64,000 nt of DNA from Candidatus Fermentimicrarchaeum limneticum (GTDB lineage Archaea > Micrarchaeota > Micrarchaeia > Burarchaeales > Fermentimicrarchaeaceae), in the NCBI GenBank assembly GCA_013426015.1, contig CP058998.1, positions 434,001 through 498,000 on the forward strand, given 5' to 3'. Each line of letters starts with the position of its first letter. The first letter of the stretch is position 1. Of the stretch, positions 39,730 to 49,501 are shown one piece after another. A program made the position numbers and the translations under genes. The notes under the pieces are model-generated. The model did not search any database and was not told the origin of the DNA. It saw only the letters and a program-made list of their open reading frames with translations.

Positions 39730-40671
39730 ATGAGGAAGCCTCTTGGAAGGAAAGTAGTTGACATGAAGCTGAAGGAGAACATGGGAGCTGCCGAGCTTGT
39801 GGAGGAGATGAGGAATGCTGGGGGATTCACAGCCCGCCATCTTGCGGTTGGAGCAGGCATCCTCGAGGACATGCTAGGCGACAAAGAGTGCACAAACTTC
39901 CTTTCTTTCCCTGCGTGCATTGTTGCAACCGGTCTGAGGGGCGTTCTTGCGCAGTTTGTGAAGGAGTTTGACGTAGTAATCACAACAGGAGGCACATTCG
40001 ACCATGATCTGGCAAGGGCGTGGGGAGGCAGATACTTCCACGGCAGCTTTGAGCTTGATGACGAAATGCTGCACCGGATGGGTTTGAACAGGCTTGGGAA
40101 TGTGCTTATCCCAAATTCAAGCTACGGGGTGCTGCTGGAGAGAAAGATGCTCCCGATATTAAAGGAACTTTCAAAAGAGAAGGAGGAGTGGAGCAGCAGG
40201 GAGCTTGCACACGAGTTTGGCAGGAGGGTTGAGGATGAGAATTCAATCCTGTACCAGGCCGCGAAGCACAAAATCCCTATATACTGCCCTGGCATACTGG
40301 ATGCCGCTTTTGGGACAAACCTTGTTATTTTCTCACAGGACAACAAGTTCAAGCTCAATCTGATGAAGGATGAGAAGGAGTTGAGCGACATCGTCTTTGA
40401 CAGCAGGAGGAGAGGTGCTTTAATGATTGGTGGAGGAATTTCAAAGCACCACACAATCTGGTGGAACCAGTTCAAGGGCGGGCTGGATTATGCGGTGTAC
40501 ATAACCACCGCAACAGCCTATGACGGCAGTTTGAGCGGTGCAAGGCTGAGGGAGGCAATATCGTGGGGAAAGGTTAAGGAGAAGGCGAAGCAGGTCACAA
40601 TAGACGGGGATGCAACTGTGATACTTCCTTTAATGCTTGCTGCTTTGAGAAAGAGAAAATATAAAAATTAG
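39730..40671 (+). CDS. dys: deoxyhypusine synthase
   Basis: 313 residues. Transfers a butylamine group from spermidine to the lysine of translation factor aIF5A, using NAD. Motifs: NAGGFTARHLAVGAGILEDML, LSFPACIVATGLRGVLAQFVKEFDVVITTGGTFDHDLAR, YCPGILDAAFGTNLVIFSQD, MIGGGISKHHTIWWNQFKGGLDYAVYITTATAYDGSLSGARLREAISWGK with the active-site lysine. Starts 4 bases after AMP phosphorylase. Confidence 0.95.
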   Translation: MRKPLGRKVVDMKLKENMGAAELVEEMRNAGGFTARHLAVGAGILEDMLGDKECTNFLSFPACIVATGLRGVLAQFVKEFDVVITTGGTFDHDLARAWGGRYFHGSFELDDEMLHRMGLNRLGNVLIPNSSYGVLLERKMLPILKELSKEKEEWSSRELAHEFGRRVEDENSILYQAAKHKIPIYCPGILDAAFGTNLVIFSQDNKFKLNLMKDEKELSDIVFDSRRRGALMIGGGISKHHTIWWNQFKGGLDYAVYITTATAYDGSLSGARLREAISWGKVKEKAKQVTIDGDATVILPLMLAALRKRKYKN

Positions 40672-40702
40672 TAAGTCTAATAAAAAAGGGAGAGGTGAAG
40701 AG

Positions 40703-40996
40703 ATGAAAATTTCAGAGCTCAAACCAGGAACAGGCAATGCTACCATAGAACTTGCAGAGGTAACTGCGATTGAAGAGCCGCGCGACGTGCTGACAAGGTT
40801 CGGCAAGAAGACGAGGGTTGCAAATGCAACCATAAAGGATGAGAGCGGAGAGATAACTCTTTCTCTTTGGGGCGACGACATAAACAGGATAGCCATAGGG
40901 GACAAGATAAAGATAGAGAACGGCTGGGTTTCGGAGTTCAGGGGCTCCCCGCAGATATCCGCAGGGAAGTACGGCAAGATAACAAAGGTGGAGTGA
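40703..40996 (+). CDS. OB-fold single-stranded DNA-binding (RPA-like) protein
   Basis: 97 residues forming a single OB fold: NATIELAEVTAIEEPRDVLTRFGKKTRVANATIKDESGEITLSLWGDDINRIAIGDKIKIENGWVSEFRGSPQISAGKYGKITKV. This is the archaeal one-domain RPA/SSB type. Binds single-stranded DNA or RNA. GAGAGGTGAAGAG precedes the ATG. Confidence 0.88.
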   Translation: MKISELKPGTGNATIELAEVTAIEEPRDVLTRFGKKTRVANATIKDESGEITLSLWGDDINRIAIGDKIKIENGWVSEFRGSPQISAGKYGKITKVE

Positions 40997-41004
40997 GCCC
41001 AGCA

Positions 41005-41020
41005 AAGCATTAAATATCAC
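41005..41020 (+). promoter_or_regulatory. promoter of the NosD-like gene
   Basis: AGCAAAGCATTAAATA, a core-gene promoter related in its upstream part (AGCAAAGC) to the accessory motif; about 60 bases before the ATG. Confidence 0.5.
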
Positions 41021-41067
41021 AAGGCGGATTAAAAGTAGCTGTACAAAAGCCACTAGGTGAGGGAAGC

Positions 41068-42849
41068 ATGGCAAGAAAGAAGCTGATATCCGCCGAGCTC
41101 ATAACCACGTATGCATGGGTGATATGGCTCGTGCTGATGCTGCTCGCGGTTCTCTATTACTTTGGGTTCTTTGTTACCACACCCAACAATTACCGGGAAT
41201 GCGTACCGGAGACCGACGGATGGCAGGTCACGTACAGCACTCTGTGCGAAAATATGACAATCATAATGAACGGTAATCTGACCATTACAAGCGGTGGCTC
41301 ACTCATACTGAGGAATACGACCCTGATAATGAACGGCAGCAAAGACGGCCAGCTTGCCATAGAGGTCCGCCCTAGGGGGGAGATGAGAGTGCTTGACAAC
41401 GACAACAACAGTACAACAACCTGGGACAGAAGCAGAGTAATGAACGGGGACAACGCGTCGGCAAACTTCATTTTCTTCGTGCACGCGGATTCGAAGTTTG
41501 AGATGAGGAATTCCGAGCTGTCAAACGCGGGCTACCGATTGTATGATACAACCAAAGGTCTGAACATAGCTGGCAATGGTGCCATCATAAGCGGGAATGT
41601 AATCAAGGGGAACGTTTACGGCCTGATAATAAGCGGAGCTGAAATAAAGGTTATCAACAACACGATATCAGACAGCCTTTACGGCATATACGTGGGGAGC
41701 TCGGCGTCCAGCATCCGCATTGAGTCCAATTCAATCCTGAAAAATAATGTGGGGGTGTACCTGGCCCCCCGTTCCTCCCGTGTGGAGATTGTTGGGAATA
41801 TGATAGCCGAGAACCACGGCACGGGCGTATTCCTGGAAGATTCCGCGAACAACTCGATTATAAGGAACACTGATGTCAGGAACGACAGGGGGGTGTACCT
41901 GAATAACTCTGCATCCAACCTGATAGAGGGCAACACCATCTCCGGGAACAGCAATGGCATTGTTGTAGAGTCATCGGGGTACAATACGATAAGGACAAAC
42001 GACATTACATCAAATTCGCTGTACGGCCTACTCCTTGCATCGTCAAACAACAACACGGTGGCAACCAACAGCATACGCGACTGCTTCCAGTGCATCACGC
42101 TGCAGATGTCAAACGGAAACAGGTTCTTGGACAACTCGATTGCTGACGGCAAGAATGCGATGAGCTTCTTCTACTCGAACTTCAATGATATAAAGGGGAA
42201 CAACGTGACGAAGAATCTGCAGAGCATTGTTCTGCAGAACTCTGAAAGCAACTCAGTATCGAAGAACAAACTGGTCGAGAACAGCAACGGCATCGGGCTT
42301 ATGAACTCAACCTCAAACTATGTGGGTTCAAACAGTGTTTCAAAAAGCAGCTATGGGGTATGGCTTTACTCATCACATCTCAACTCCGTTGTGGATAATG
42401 ACCTGACTCAGAATGTTCAGGGGCTGTGGTTCCACTTCGCTTATAAAAACAATGCAACTGATAACACGATGAAAGGGAATAACGTCAGCATTGTCCTGAG
42501 CTCTTCGGTAGGCAATAATATCTATCTCAACTCCATGGAGGGGGGCACCCAGTACGGGATAGATATCTACAATTCTTCCTCAAACAAGATTTGGGAGAAC
42601 AGGATTGCTTCGAATGGTGGTGGAGTGCGAACAAGCATCTCGATTTCAAACGAGTTCAAAAAGAATGATATTGAGAACAACGGGAATGACGGGGTTTATT
42701 TCGAATCATCAACAGACATCTTCACTGCAAACACTGTGAAGGGGCACGCGCAGTACGGTGTTTACTGCTATAACTCCAATCCAACGTTCGCAGGCAATTT
42801 TATATTGAACAACGGCAACAACTGCGACGGCTGCGCGGGTTGCAACTAG
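41068..42849 (+). CDS. membrane-anchored NosD-like right-handed beta-helix protein
   Basis: 593 residues. An N-terminal membrane anchor (YAWVIWLVLMLLAVLYYFGFF) is followed by about 20 pectate-lyase-type coils of roughly 22-24 residues with the recurring N-x-I-x-x-N-x-x-G-I/V-x-L pattern (for example SNLIEGNTISGNSNGIVVESSGYNTIRTND). The end NNGNNCDGCAGCN is Cys-rich. Such surface proteins bind or cleave polysaccharides, or serve as cell-surface scaffolds; catalytic residues cannot be judged. Confidence 0.85.
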   Translation: MARKKLISAELITTYAWVIWLVLMLLAVLYYFGFFVTTPNNYRECVPETDGWQVTYSTLCENMTIIMNGNLTITSGGSLILRNTTLIMNGSKDGQLAIEVRPRGEMRVLDNDNNSTTTWDRSRVMNGDNASANFIFFVHADSKFEMRNSELSNAGYRLYDTTKGLNIAGNGAIISGNVIKGNVYGLIISGAEIKVINNTISDSLYGIYVGSSASSIRIESNSILKNNVGVYLAPRSSRVEIVGNMIAENHGTGVFLEDSANNSIIRNTDVRNDRGVYLNNSASNLIEGNTISGNSNGIVVESSGYNTIRTNDITSNSLYGLLLASSNNNTVATNSIRDCFQCITLQMSNGNRFLDNSIADGKNAMSFFYSNFNDIKGNNVTKNLQSIVLQNSESNSVSKNKLVENSNGIGLMNSTSNYVGSNSVSKSSYGVWLYSSHLNSVVDNDLTQNVQGLWFHFAYKNNATDNTMKGNNVSIVLSSSVGNNIYLNSMEGGTQYGIDIYNSSSNKIWENRIASNGGGVRTSISISNEFKKNDIENNGNDGVYFESSTDIFTANTVKGHAQYGVYCYNSNPTFAGNFILNNGNNCDGCAGCN

Positions 42850-42852
42850 GGT

Positions 42853-43377
42853 TCACCAAGGGACGCTCTTGAGACCAATCCTGTTTGCTATTATGTTGCT
42901 TGCGACATGCAGCAGGTAAGTCAGCACGAGCAGCAGGATTATCACTTCTGTTGTGATCAAGCCTTCCGGCACGTATTGGTAGGAAAAGAGCAGCGCAAAA
43001 ACCAGGAAGGAAAGCTGGTCGAGTATGAGCGAGGGATGACCTCTCTTCATCCTCATCCTTCTCTTTATGAAGCTGCCTGCGAGGTCCCCCAGCATTGTCC
43101 CAAGGGATAACACAAAACCCAGAGGCAGGTAATTCAGGTAACAGACCGAAGCAGGAAGCAGCACAAGGGAGCACATCTGCCATTCCACAATTCCGGTGAT
43201 GCTGCCGAAAGAGAGTCCCGCGAGAAGGCCTTTCCAGGTTTTCCCGTCTCCGAGTATCCTCTCACCATCCACGAATTTTTTCCTGAGGTCGACCGGCAGC
43301 CCGCCTCCGAAGACTACGGGAGTTGCATTGGCGACGTATGCGGGAAGGATGAACAGGAGTATGGGAGCCAGATCCAT
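42853..43377 (-). CDS. carS: CDP-archaeol synthase
   Basis: 174 residues, about five membrane segments. Motifs YVANATPVVFGGGLPVD, LGDGKTWKGLLAG and GTMLGDLAGSFIKRRMRMKRG belong to the CarS family, which transfers CMP from CTP to unsaturated archaetidic acid in archaeal membrane lipid synthesis. Convergent with the NosD-like gene, 3 bases apart, and divergent from sppA. Confidence 0.95.
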   Translation of the reverse strand: MDLAPILLFILPAYVANATPVVFGGGLPVDLRKKFVDGERILGDGKTWKGLLAGLSFGSITGIVEWQMCSLVLLPASVCYLNYLPLGFVLSLGTMLGDLAGSFIKRRMRMKRGHPSLILDQLSFLVFALLFSYQYVPEGLITTEVIILLLVLTYLLHVASNIIANRIGLKSVPW

Positions 43378-43421
43378 TCACACCACAATATTTATAAGTT
43401 GAGAAAGGTATTTATTAGAAT

Positions 43422-44348
43422 ATGAAGACGAATGAAGTCATTCTTCTGGTTGGGCTGGTTGCCATCGGGGCAATGATGCTTTTTGCCGCAGTGCTCGTTG
43501 CATATTCAATTTACGTTCTTGCATACCCCCAGGACTGCGTTGGGGTGATTGAAGTCCACGGCGTGATAGGCACGGAGAGTTCCAGCGGAGGGCTTTTCGG
43601 CACTCCTACAGTAGGCTCGACCGATATTGTGAGGCAGATTGAAGAAGCCCAGAGCAGGAGCGAAGTCAAGGCAGTGGTTTTTGAGGTCAACTCCCCTGGA
43701 GGCTCCGTCGTGGCGAGCAAGGAGGTATACGAGGCAACCAGGGAGCTGAAGAAGCCGAAGGTATCCTACTTCAGGGAGGTCGCTGCTTCAGGCGGCTATT
43801 ACATATCCGCGGGTTCTGATTACATAGTTTCCGAGCCAGACGCTTTGACTGGAAGCATAGGGGTTGTTTCAGTATTTGAGGACATGAGCGGGCTGTTCAA
43901 CAAGTTGGGGATAAACTACACGATATTCAAGTCCGGAGAGCTGAAGGATATGGGGGACCCAAGCAGACCGCCCACAGAGAAGGAGAAGCAGATCATGCAG
44001 TCGATAATTGATGAAATCTTCCAGGAGTTCAAGAAGGTTGTTGAGGAGGGAAGGGGGGATAGGCTTAACAAGCAGAAGTTTGAGGAAGTGCTTGATGCAA
44101 GGGTGCTGACTGGCAGGCAGGCGATGGGTGTGGGGCTTGTTGATGAGCTTGGCAACAGGGACGAAGCATTGAAGGTTGCTGGAAGGCTTGCAAACATGAG
44201 CTTCACAAAGGAGCCGCCGGTGTGCAGGATGAGCAGCAGCAACCCGTTTGACCAGATAATCAGCGAGATGGCAGACGGGATTGCCTATAGCATCAGAAGT
44301 CTGGTCAACATAGAGGCAGGCAGAAGAGTTGGAGTCAGCTACACCTGA
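43422..44348 (+). CDS. sppA: signal peptide peptidase SppA (S49 family)
   Basis: 308 residues with one N-terminal membrane segment (about 8-35). VFEVNSPGGSVVASKEVYE, KPKVSYFREVAASGGYYISAGSDYIVSEPDALTGSIGVV contains the nucleophile Ser of ASGGYY and the later Lys needed for the S49 dyad. Degrades cleaved signal peptides at the outer face of the membrane. TATA element AATATTTATAAG is about 30 bases upstream. Confidence 0.93.
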   Translation: MKTNEVILLVGLVAIGAMMLFAAVLVAYSIYVLAYPQDCVGVIEVHGVIGTESSSGGLFGTPTVGSTDIVRQIEEAQSRSEVKAVVFEVNSPGGSVVASKEVYEATRELKKPKVSYFREVAASGGYYISAGSDYIVSEPDALTGSIGVVSVFEDMSGLFNKLGINYTIFKSGELKDMGDPSRPPTEKEKQIMQSIIDEIFQEFKKVVEEGRGDRLNKQKFEEVLDARVLTGRQAMGVGLVDELGNRDEALKVAGRLANMSFTKEPPVCRMSSSNPFDQIISEMADGIAYSIRSLVNIEAGRRVGVSYT

Positions 44349-44353
44349 GCTAT

Positions 44354-45550
44354 TTATTCATACCTGAGAGCTTCAACAGGCAGCAGCTTGGCTGCCCGCC
44401 TTGCCGGGAAGAAGCCAGCGACTACGCCGACTGTCAGGGAGAACAGCAGGCCGAAGGTGGCAAGCTCCGGGCTTATGTCAGTTGGGACGCCGAAGTAGTT
44501 GAGCACCAGGGTTGTCATGGCTGCAAGGAGAAGCCCCAGAGCACCGCCAACCAGGCCTATAATGCCTGCTTCGATTAGGAACACCTCAAGCACCATGTTA
44601 TCCGTGGCTCCTATTGCCTTGAGCACTCCTATCTCCCTTGTCCTTTCTATGACAGACATGAACATTGTGTTGGCGATGCCTATCCCCCCAACTAGGAGTG
44701 CTATCCCAGCTATGCCAGAAAGGAAGAGTTCTAATGTGCCGGTTATAAGGTTAACTCTCTCTGCTATAAAAGAGGGAGTCATCACTGTAAAATCCTCATT
44801 ATCCTCACCTACGTGATGCAGCTGTCTCATCTTGATTGTTAGCTGCTCACCAACTTTATCGGTATCATATCCTTCCGCTACCAATACCCCGATCTCATCA
44901 ACTTGATTGGGAAATCTCTGGTTTCCCAAAAACTCCCTTGCATCATCGAGCGGCATAGCGACCATGCTGCCGGTAGTGGCGGCGAGTCCAGTGCTTTTCT
45001 TCGTTATGCCAACAACTCGGAAAGTCGTGTTTCCGATTTTTATTAACTGGTTAAGTCGGACTTTCTCTTTAAATAAATCATTTGCCAAGTTATAACCTAT
45101 AACTGCCACGTGTCTTTCATTCTCCTTGAATGGCCGGCCTTCACCAATCTCTATAAGCGAGGTGAATAAGAAAACATTTGGAGTCCAACCACCTCCCATT
45201 GCATTTGCAGTCTCATCCTTGTACTGGACTGGCAGCCTCATAATCTGGAGCTCGTACATGATATCCTGAACTCCTGGGATTGCTCTTAAAGCATTTCCAT
45301 CCTGCGTGGTCAGCTTGCCGGTAGTGCCCCCAAATATGCTCTGTCTCAGGCTCCCAGGACTTATGGTTATCCAGTTCCCCCCGAGCATCCCAAGCTGGTC
45401 CATTATGAAGGCATTAACTCCCTGAGCAACCGATATGAGGGTGACTATTGCGGCTATGCCTATGACTATGCCCAGGATGGTGAGGTAGCTCCTCAGCTTC
45501 CTGTTGCTGAGGTTCTTTATCGAGTAATCCAGCAGGTCTAGGTGTTGCAT
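44354..45550 (-). CDS. MacB/FtsX-type ABC transporter permease
   Basis: 398 residues: first membrane helix (SYLTILGIVIGIAAIVTLISVAQG), a large outward periplasmic-core-type domain, then three C-terminal helices (LFLSGIAGIALLVGGIGIANTMFMSVIERTREIGVLKAIGA). This fold works as a mechanotransmitter rather than a classical transporter and exports peptides or extracts lipoproteins. It ends the operon running from 49975 to 44354 and partners the LolD-like ATPase. Confidence 0.92.
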   Translation of the reverse strand: MQHLDLLDYSIKNLSNRKLRSYLTILGIVIGIAAIVTLISVAQGVNAFIMDQLGMLGGNWITISPGSLRQSIFGGTTGKLTTQDGNALRAIPGVQDIMYELQIMRLPVQYKDETANAMGGGWTPNVFLFTSLIEIGEGRPFKENERHVAVIGYNLANDLFKEKVRLNQLIKIGNTTFRVVGITKKSTGLAATTGSMVAMPLDDAREFLGNQRFPNQVDEIGVLVAEGYDTDKVGEQLTIKMRQLHHVGEDNEDFTVMTPSFIAERVNLITGTLELFLSGIAGIALLVGGIGIANTMFMSVIERTREIGVLKAIGATDNMVLEVFLIEAGIIGLVGGALGLLLAAMTTLVLNYFGVPTDISPELATFGLLFSLTVGVVAGFFPARRAAKLLPVEALRYE

Positions 45551-47068
45551 CTACTTCGCCTTCTTCTTGAAGTACCTCCTGTACACGAAGTATCCAACTG
45601 CCCCCACCACAACAACTATCATGAATATTGAGGCGAGGCCCATGCCCGCTGGTGTCTGCGTCAGGGCTGCAATGTCTGATGACACGATTTCCAGCATCAC
45701 GTCCTGTGTTATGTTGTATTCGGTGTTATAAGCATCCTTGCAACGCATGGAAACGTGGAGAGGGTACGTGCCTGGCTTTAGATCACTCTTGGAATAGGTT
45801 GTATATTGCACGCTTGTGTAATCATCTACATTCAGGCTGCCGATGTAGCTTTTTGGGGAGTCCAGTATCTCAAAATATTCGCTTGTTACTGACACCTCAA
45901 GCGCTCTCACGTTTATGTTGCCGGTGTTTGAGAACTGCATCGAAAGCGAATACTTCCCTCCTGGAGATATGGGTGCGGGGCTTGTATTCGGGGTTATGGA
46001 TATCTCGGGGGTACCTCCTACCTCCACACCGACTTGCTTCTGTATTGCGGTCTGCGTCTCTCCGTTTACGTTCAGGTAGTTGATTGTTATTGTCAGCGGA
46101 TAGTAGCCGGCAGGCGCGCTGCCGCTCACACCAATTTCAAACTCCATCTGTTTCTTGGAATCCGGCTGGATGAGCTCGGCGTATCTCTCTGACTGGCCCA
46201 GTGAAGTGAAGTATGCGGATGTGGAGGAAACCGTAACCTTTGCCGAGTAGGCGTTGCTGTTGCCGTTGTTGGTTAGGTTAACAAAAAGCTTTGTCTTTTC
46301 ACCTGGTTCTATGACGCTCTTCTCTGACCTTGCGTCAACAAGGAAGTCAACAGAGCTCTTGACTACATTGACCGGCGTTATGGTTATTGACGTGTACTGC
46401 TCAGCTCCAAGCGGATCTCGGTATGCCACAGCAAGTGGGATGGACTGCACCCCTGATGAAACCGAAGCACTTGCAACGATTGGAAGTTTGAAAGACACGT
46501 TCTGCCCAGTTGCCAACTCATTTAGTGAGACTTGGGAGATCTGGTCAAAGAAGAAAAATGTGGAATTCACTGTCAGCACCACTTTTGATATGCTGCCTCC
46601 CTCATTCTTTATCTGCCCGTCGACAGTGAAGCTCTCTCCTGGAGTTATCGGCTTGAGAAGGGTGAATGAGAAACGGAATATTGGTGGATTGGTTACACTT
46701 ATCGGTATTGAAAATGTCTTCGTGTAGGAACTGCCTCCCTCTGTCCAGAATGCGTCCAGCTTGAGGTTGTATATTCCTGGTGTGACACTGTCCTTTATTA
46801 GGAAAGGTATTGTGATGACTGTCGAGCCTAGGCTGCCCAGATCACCAAGCTGAACCCTGCTTGAAGTGAACGTGAACTGCTCCCCGCCCTGGTATATCAC
46901 AACGCCGCTGAGGCTTGATGTTGACGGATTGTAGACCGTGATTGAGGCGGAGCCCGTCACACCGGGCTTCAGCGTGGTCGGCAGAACAGAGTATGCAGTT
47001 ATCTGCACGTCTGCGGATGCCACTGCAACAAGCGCTAACAGCGCAAGAAACAACGCTTCCTTTCTCAT
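45551..47068 (-). CDS. COG1361-type exported protein with CARDB/S-layer-like repeats
   Basis: 505 residues. Signal peptide (ALFLALLALVAVASA), four or so beta-sandwich repeats each containing NxGxI/NxxxV and PG-x-Y motifs (ITPGESFTVDGQIKNEGGS; IEPGEKTKLFVNLTNNGNSNAYSAKVTV; ISPGGKYSLSMQFSNTGNINVRALEVSV), and a C-terminal membrane anchor (ASIFMIVVVVGAVGYFVYRRYFKKK). It sits between ATPase and permease genes, so it is probably the extracellular partner of that system. Confidence 0.85.
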   Translation of the reverse strand: MRKEALFLALLALVAVASADVQITAYSVLPTTLKPGVTGSASITVYNPSTSSLSGVVIYQGGEQFTFTSSRVQLGDLGSLGSTVITIPFLIKDSVTPGIYNLKLDAFWTEGGSSYTKTFSIPISVTNPPIFRFSFTLLKPITPGESFTVDGQIKNEGGSISKVVLTVNSTFFFFDQISQVSLNELATGQNVSFKLPIVASASVSSGVQSIPLAVAYRDPLGAEQYTSITITPVNVVKSSVDFLVDARSEKSVIEPGEKTKLFVNLTNNGNSNAYSAKVTVSSTSAYFTSLGQSERYAELIQPDSKKQMEFEIGVSGSAPAGYYPLTITINYLNVNGETQTAIQKQVGVEVGGTPEISITPNTSPAPISPGGKYSLSMQFSNTGNINVRALEVSVTSEYFEILDSPKSYIGSLNVDDYTSVQYTTYSKSDLKPGTYPLHVSMRCKDAYNTEYNITQDVMLEIVSSDIAALTQTPAGMGLASIFMIVVVVGAVGYFVYRRYFKKKAK

Positions 47069-47751
47069 TTGACCACCTCGGTTTTTTCAATAAGCCCATC
47101 TTTAATATAAACTATCTTCTTAGCATGTCTCGCGATATTTATATCGTGGCTGACTATTACTATCGTATAACCTTTCTTATTGAGTTTCATCAGGAGCTTT
47201 ATTATCTCCTCCCCTGATTTTGAATCCAGATTACCGGTCGGCTCATCAGTGAAAACTATGCGTGGGTCGTTTGCCAAGGCTCTTGCTATCGCAACCCGCT
47301 GCCTCTCCCCTCCGCTGAGCTCTGATGGTTTATGCTCTGCCCTCTCCCCCAGCCCGACAAGCTCCAGCAACTCGGCCGACCTCTTTCTCCTATCCTCTGG
47401 GGGGAGTCCGTTGAAAATCATGGGCAGCTCAACGTTCTCTACCGCGCTTATCGTGGGGATGAGGAAGAAGAACTGGAAAACGAACCCTATTTTCTTGCTC
47501 CTCACCTCTGCAAGCTCGTTGTCTGTCATGGTTGAGACATCAGTTCCATCTATGTACAGCCTGCCGCTCGTTGGCTTGTCAAGGCAGCCCATTATGTGAA
47601 GGAGCGTGCTCTTGCCGCTCCCTGAAGGGCCCATTATGGAGAGGGAGTCCCCTCTCTTTACAGTGAGGTCAATGCCTCTAAGCACCTCCAGTTCAACATT
47701 GCCCAAGAGGTATTTTTTCTTGAGATTCTCTACCTTTATCACATCATCCAT
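47065..47751 (-). CDS. LolD/MacB-type ABC transporter ATPase
   Basis: 228 residues. Walker A GPSGSGKSTLLHIMG, Q loop FVFQFFFLIPTISAVENVE, signature LSGGERQRVAIARALANDP, Walker B IVFTDEPTGNLD, H loop VIVSHD. ATG at 47751 (MDDVIKVENLKKKYLLG) is chosen over the upstream frame start because it directly follows the previous stop. Energises the MacB-like permease. Confidence 0.95.
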   Translation of the reverse strand: MDDVIKVENLKKKYLLGNVELEVLRGIDLTVKRGDSLSIMGPSGSGKSTLLHIMGCLDKPTSGRLYIDGTDVSTMTDNELAEVRSKKIGFVFQFFFLIPTISAVENVELPMIFNGLPPEDRRKRSAELLELVGLGERAEHKPSELSGGERQRVAIARALANDPRIVFTDEPTGNLDSKSGEEIIKLLMKLNKKGYTIVIVSHDINIARHAKKIVYIKDGLIEKTEVVK

Positions 47752-47752
47752 G

Positions 47753-48505
47753 TTACTCCCTCTGCGAGAACAGAAATGCACCGGTCAGTATACATACAAC
47801 GCAGAATCCCGCAAGCACTGTGAAATCCAGCCAGAGCGGCATTCCAGGAGCGTTTGTGAGAGTGACCCTGAGCCCGTCAACTCCATATGTTAATGGGTCC
47901 AAAAATGTTATAAACTGCCATGCCCCGAGGTTCTCGAGCGGGAACAGAGCGCCTGATAGAAGGAAGAGGGGCATGATGAGAAAGTTGGTGATGAGCTGGA
48001 ATCCGTGCATATCCTCCATTTTTGATGCTATCGCTATGCCCAACGCTACAAATGAGGCTGATATGAGGAACATGAATAGCAGAGCAGCCGGAAGGCCATA
48101 AAGATTAAGATGCACACCAACCAGCAGTGAGACGCCCAAGAACAGGATTGCCTGAATTGTGGAAGTTGTCATTCCCCCCAGGGTTATGCCGAGCATTATC
48201 GAAGTTCTTGAGATTGGTGCGACCATTATCTCTTTTAGGAAGCCGAACTCCCTGTCCATAAGCACTCTTATTCCGCTGAATATTGATGAGAAGAGAAGCA
48301 CCATGCCTATTATGCCGGGCGTGAGGAGATCCATGTAATTGCCTCCACCGCTTTGGGCCTGATAGGCTGGTCCGAATCCGCTGCCCAGTATGAGCAGGAA
48401 GAAGAATGGCATTCCCAGCGTGCCGATAACCCTGCTCTTGGCTCTGAAGAAGCGTATGACCTCCCTTTTCCAGAGGATGTAGATTCCGCTTATTTGTTTG
48501 TTCAT
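47753..48505 (-). CDS. ABC-2 type permease (DrrB-like)
   Basis: 250 residues with six membrane segments. N-terminal WKREVIRFFRAKSRVIGTLGMPFFFLLILGSGFG, MDREFGFLKEIMVAPISRTSIMLGITLGGMT and LSGALFPLENLGAWQFITFLDPLTYGVDGLR are typical for daunorubicin-resistance-type exporters. Partner of the ATPase encoded immediately upstream (5-base gap). Confidence 0.93.
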   Translation of the reverse strand: MNKQISGIYILWKREVIRFFRAKSRVIGTLGMPFFFLLILGSGFGPAYQAQSGGGNYMDLLTPGIIGMVLLFSSIFSGIRVLMDREFGFLKEIMVAPISRTSIMLGITLGGMTTSTIQAILFLGVSLLVGVHLNLYGLPAALLFMFLISASFVALGIAIASKMEDMHGFQLITNFLIMPLFLLSGALFPLENLGAWQFITFLDPLTYGVDGLRVTLTNAPGMPLWLDFTVLAGFCVVCILTGAFLFSQRE

Positions 48506-48510
48506 ACAAC

Positions 48511-49494
48511 CTACCTATTCCTACTCCTTATCCTTGTCCTGAACCTGTCAAGCACTCCAGCTTTCTCCTCTCTAATGCTCTTGCCCGTGAGCTGCAGGAA
48601 GACGTCTTCAAGCGTTGGATGGCGGAGTGAGATTGAATGAATTTCAAGTTTGTTCTTCTGCGCAATGTCGAATATGATGGGTATGACATGCTCAGCATCC
48701 TCGGCGGATATGTTCATCTCGCCGTTCATGTTTTTTATCTTCTTTATGTTTTTTATTTTTTTCAGGTGCGGCAGCAAGCCCGGGTCTGCCTCAAGCGAGA
48801 TTATATCGCCACCGATGGAGTGCTTCAGTTTTTCAGGTGTGTCAAGCGCAATAATCTTCCCATGGTCTATTACGGCTACCCTCTCGCAGAGAGAATCTGC
48901 CTCCTCCATGTAATGAGTTGTGAGAACTACTGTTACCTTCTCAGATTTGTTCATTTCTATTATATGGTCCCATATATTCCTTCTTGTCTGCGGATCCAAA
49001 CCAAGAGTTGGTTCATCCAAGAAAAGCACCTTCGGGTGATGTATCAAACCTCTTGCAATCTCCAGCCTCCTCTTCATACCACCCGAGAATTTCTTAACCT
49101 GCATGTTAATTTTTTCGGATAAGTCAACAAGTTCGATAACCTCCTTTATCCTTTGCTTCCTCTCATCAGCAGGCATTCCGTAAATCATCCCGTGAAAGTC
49201 CAGATTCTCGTATGCAGTGAGCTCGTCGTCAAGGCTGGGGTCCTGGAACACTATTCCTATGGAGTTCCTAACCTCATCCTGCTGGGTGTCCACGTCAAAC
49301 CCATTCACCTCTGCTGTTCCGGATGTTGGTTTTAGGATTGTGGATAGCATTGAGAGTGTCGTTGTCTTCCCAGCTCCATTCGGACCCAGAAGCCCGAACA
49401 GCTCTCCCTCTTTAATCTGCAAATTTACGGAGTCAACTGCTGTGAAGCCATTGAATTTTCTAGTCAGTTTGTTGGTTTCAATCACATTTGTCAT
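48511..49494 (-). CDS. DrrA-like ABC transporter ATPase
   Basis: About 327 residues from the ATG at 49494. Walker A GPNGAGKTTTLSML, signature FSGGMKRRLEIARGLIHHP, Walker B VLFLDEPTLGLDPQTR, H loop VVLTTHYMEEAD, and the DrrA C-terminal domain (SISLRHPTLEDVFLQLTGKSIRE). The frame extends upstream into the padR gene but this ATG, 7 bases after the padR stop, is the natural start. Exports drugs or lipids with DrrB. Confidence 0.94.
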   Translation of the reverse strand: MTNVIETNKLTRKFNGFTAVDSVNLQIKEGELFGLLGPNGAGKTTTLSMLSTILKPTSGTAEVNGFDVDTQQDEVRNSIGIVFQDPSLDDELTAYENLDFHGMIYGMPADERKQRIKEVIELVDLSEKINMQVKKFSGGMKRRLEIARGLIHHPKVLFLDEPTLGLDPQTRRNIWDHIIEMNKSEKVTVVLTTHYMEEADSLCERVAVIDHGKIIALDTPEKLKHSIGGDIISLEADPGLLPHLKKIKNIKKIKNMNGEMNISAEDAEHVIPIIFDIAQKNKLEIHSISLRHPTLEDVFLQLTGKSIREEKAGVLDRFRTRIRSRNR

Positions 49495-49501
49495 CGAATC
49501 A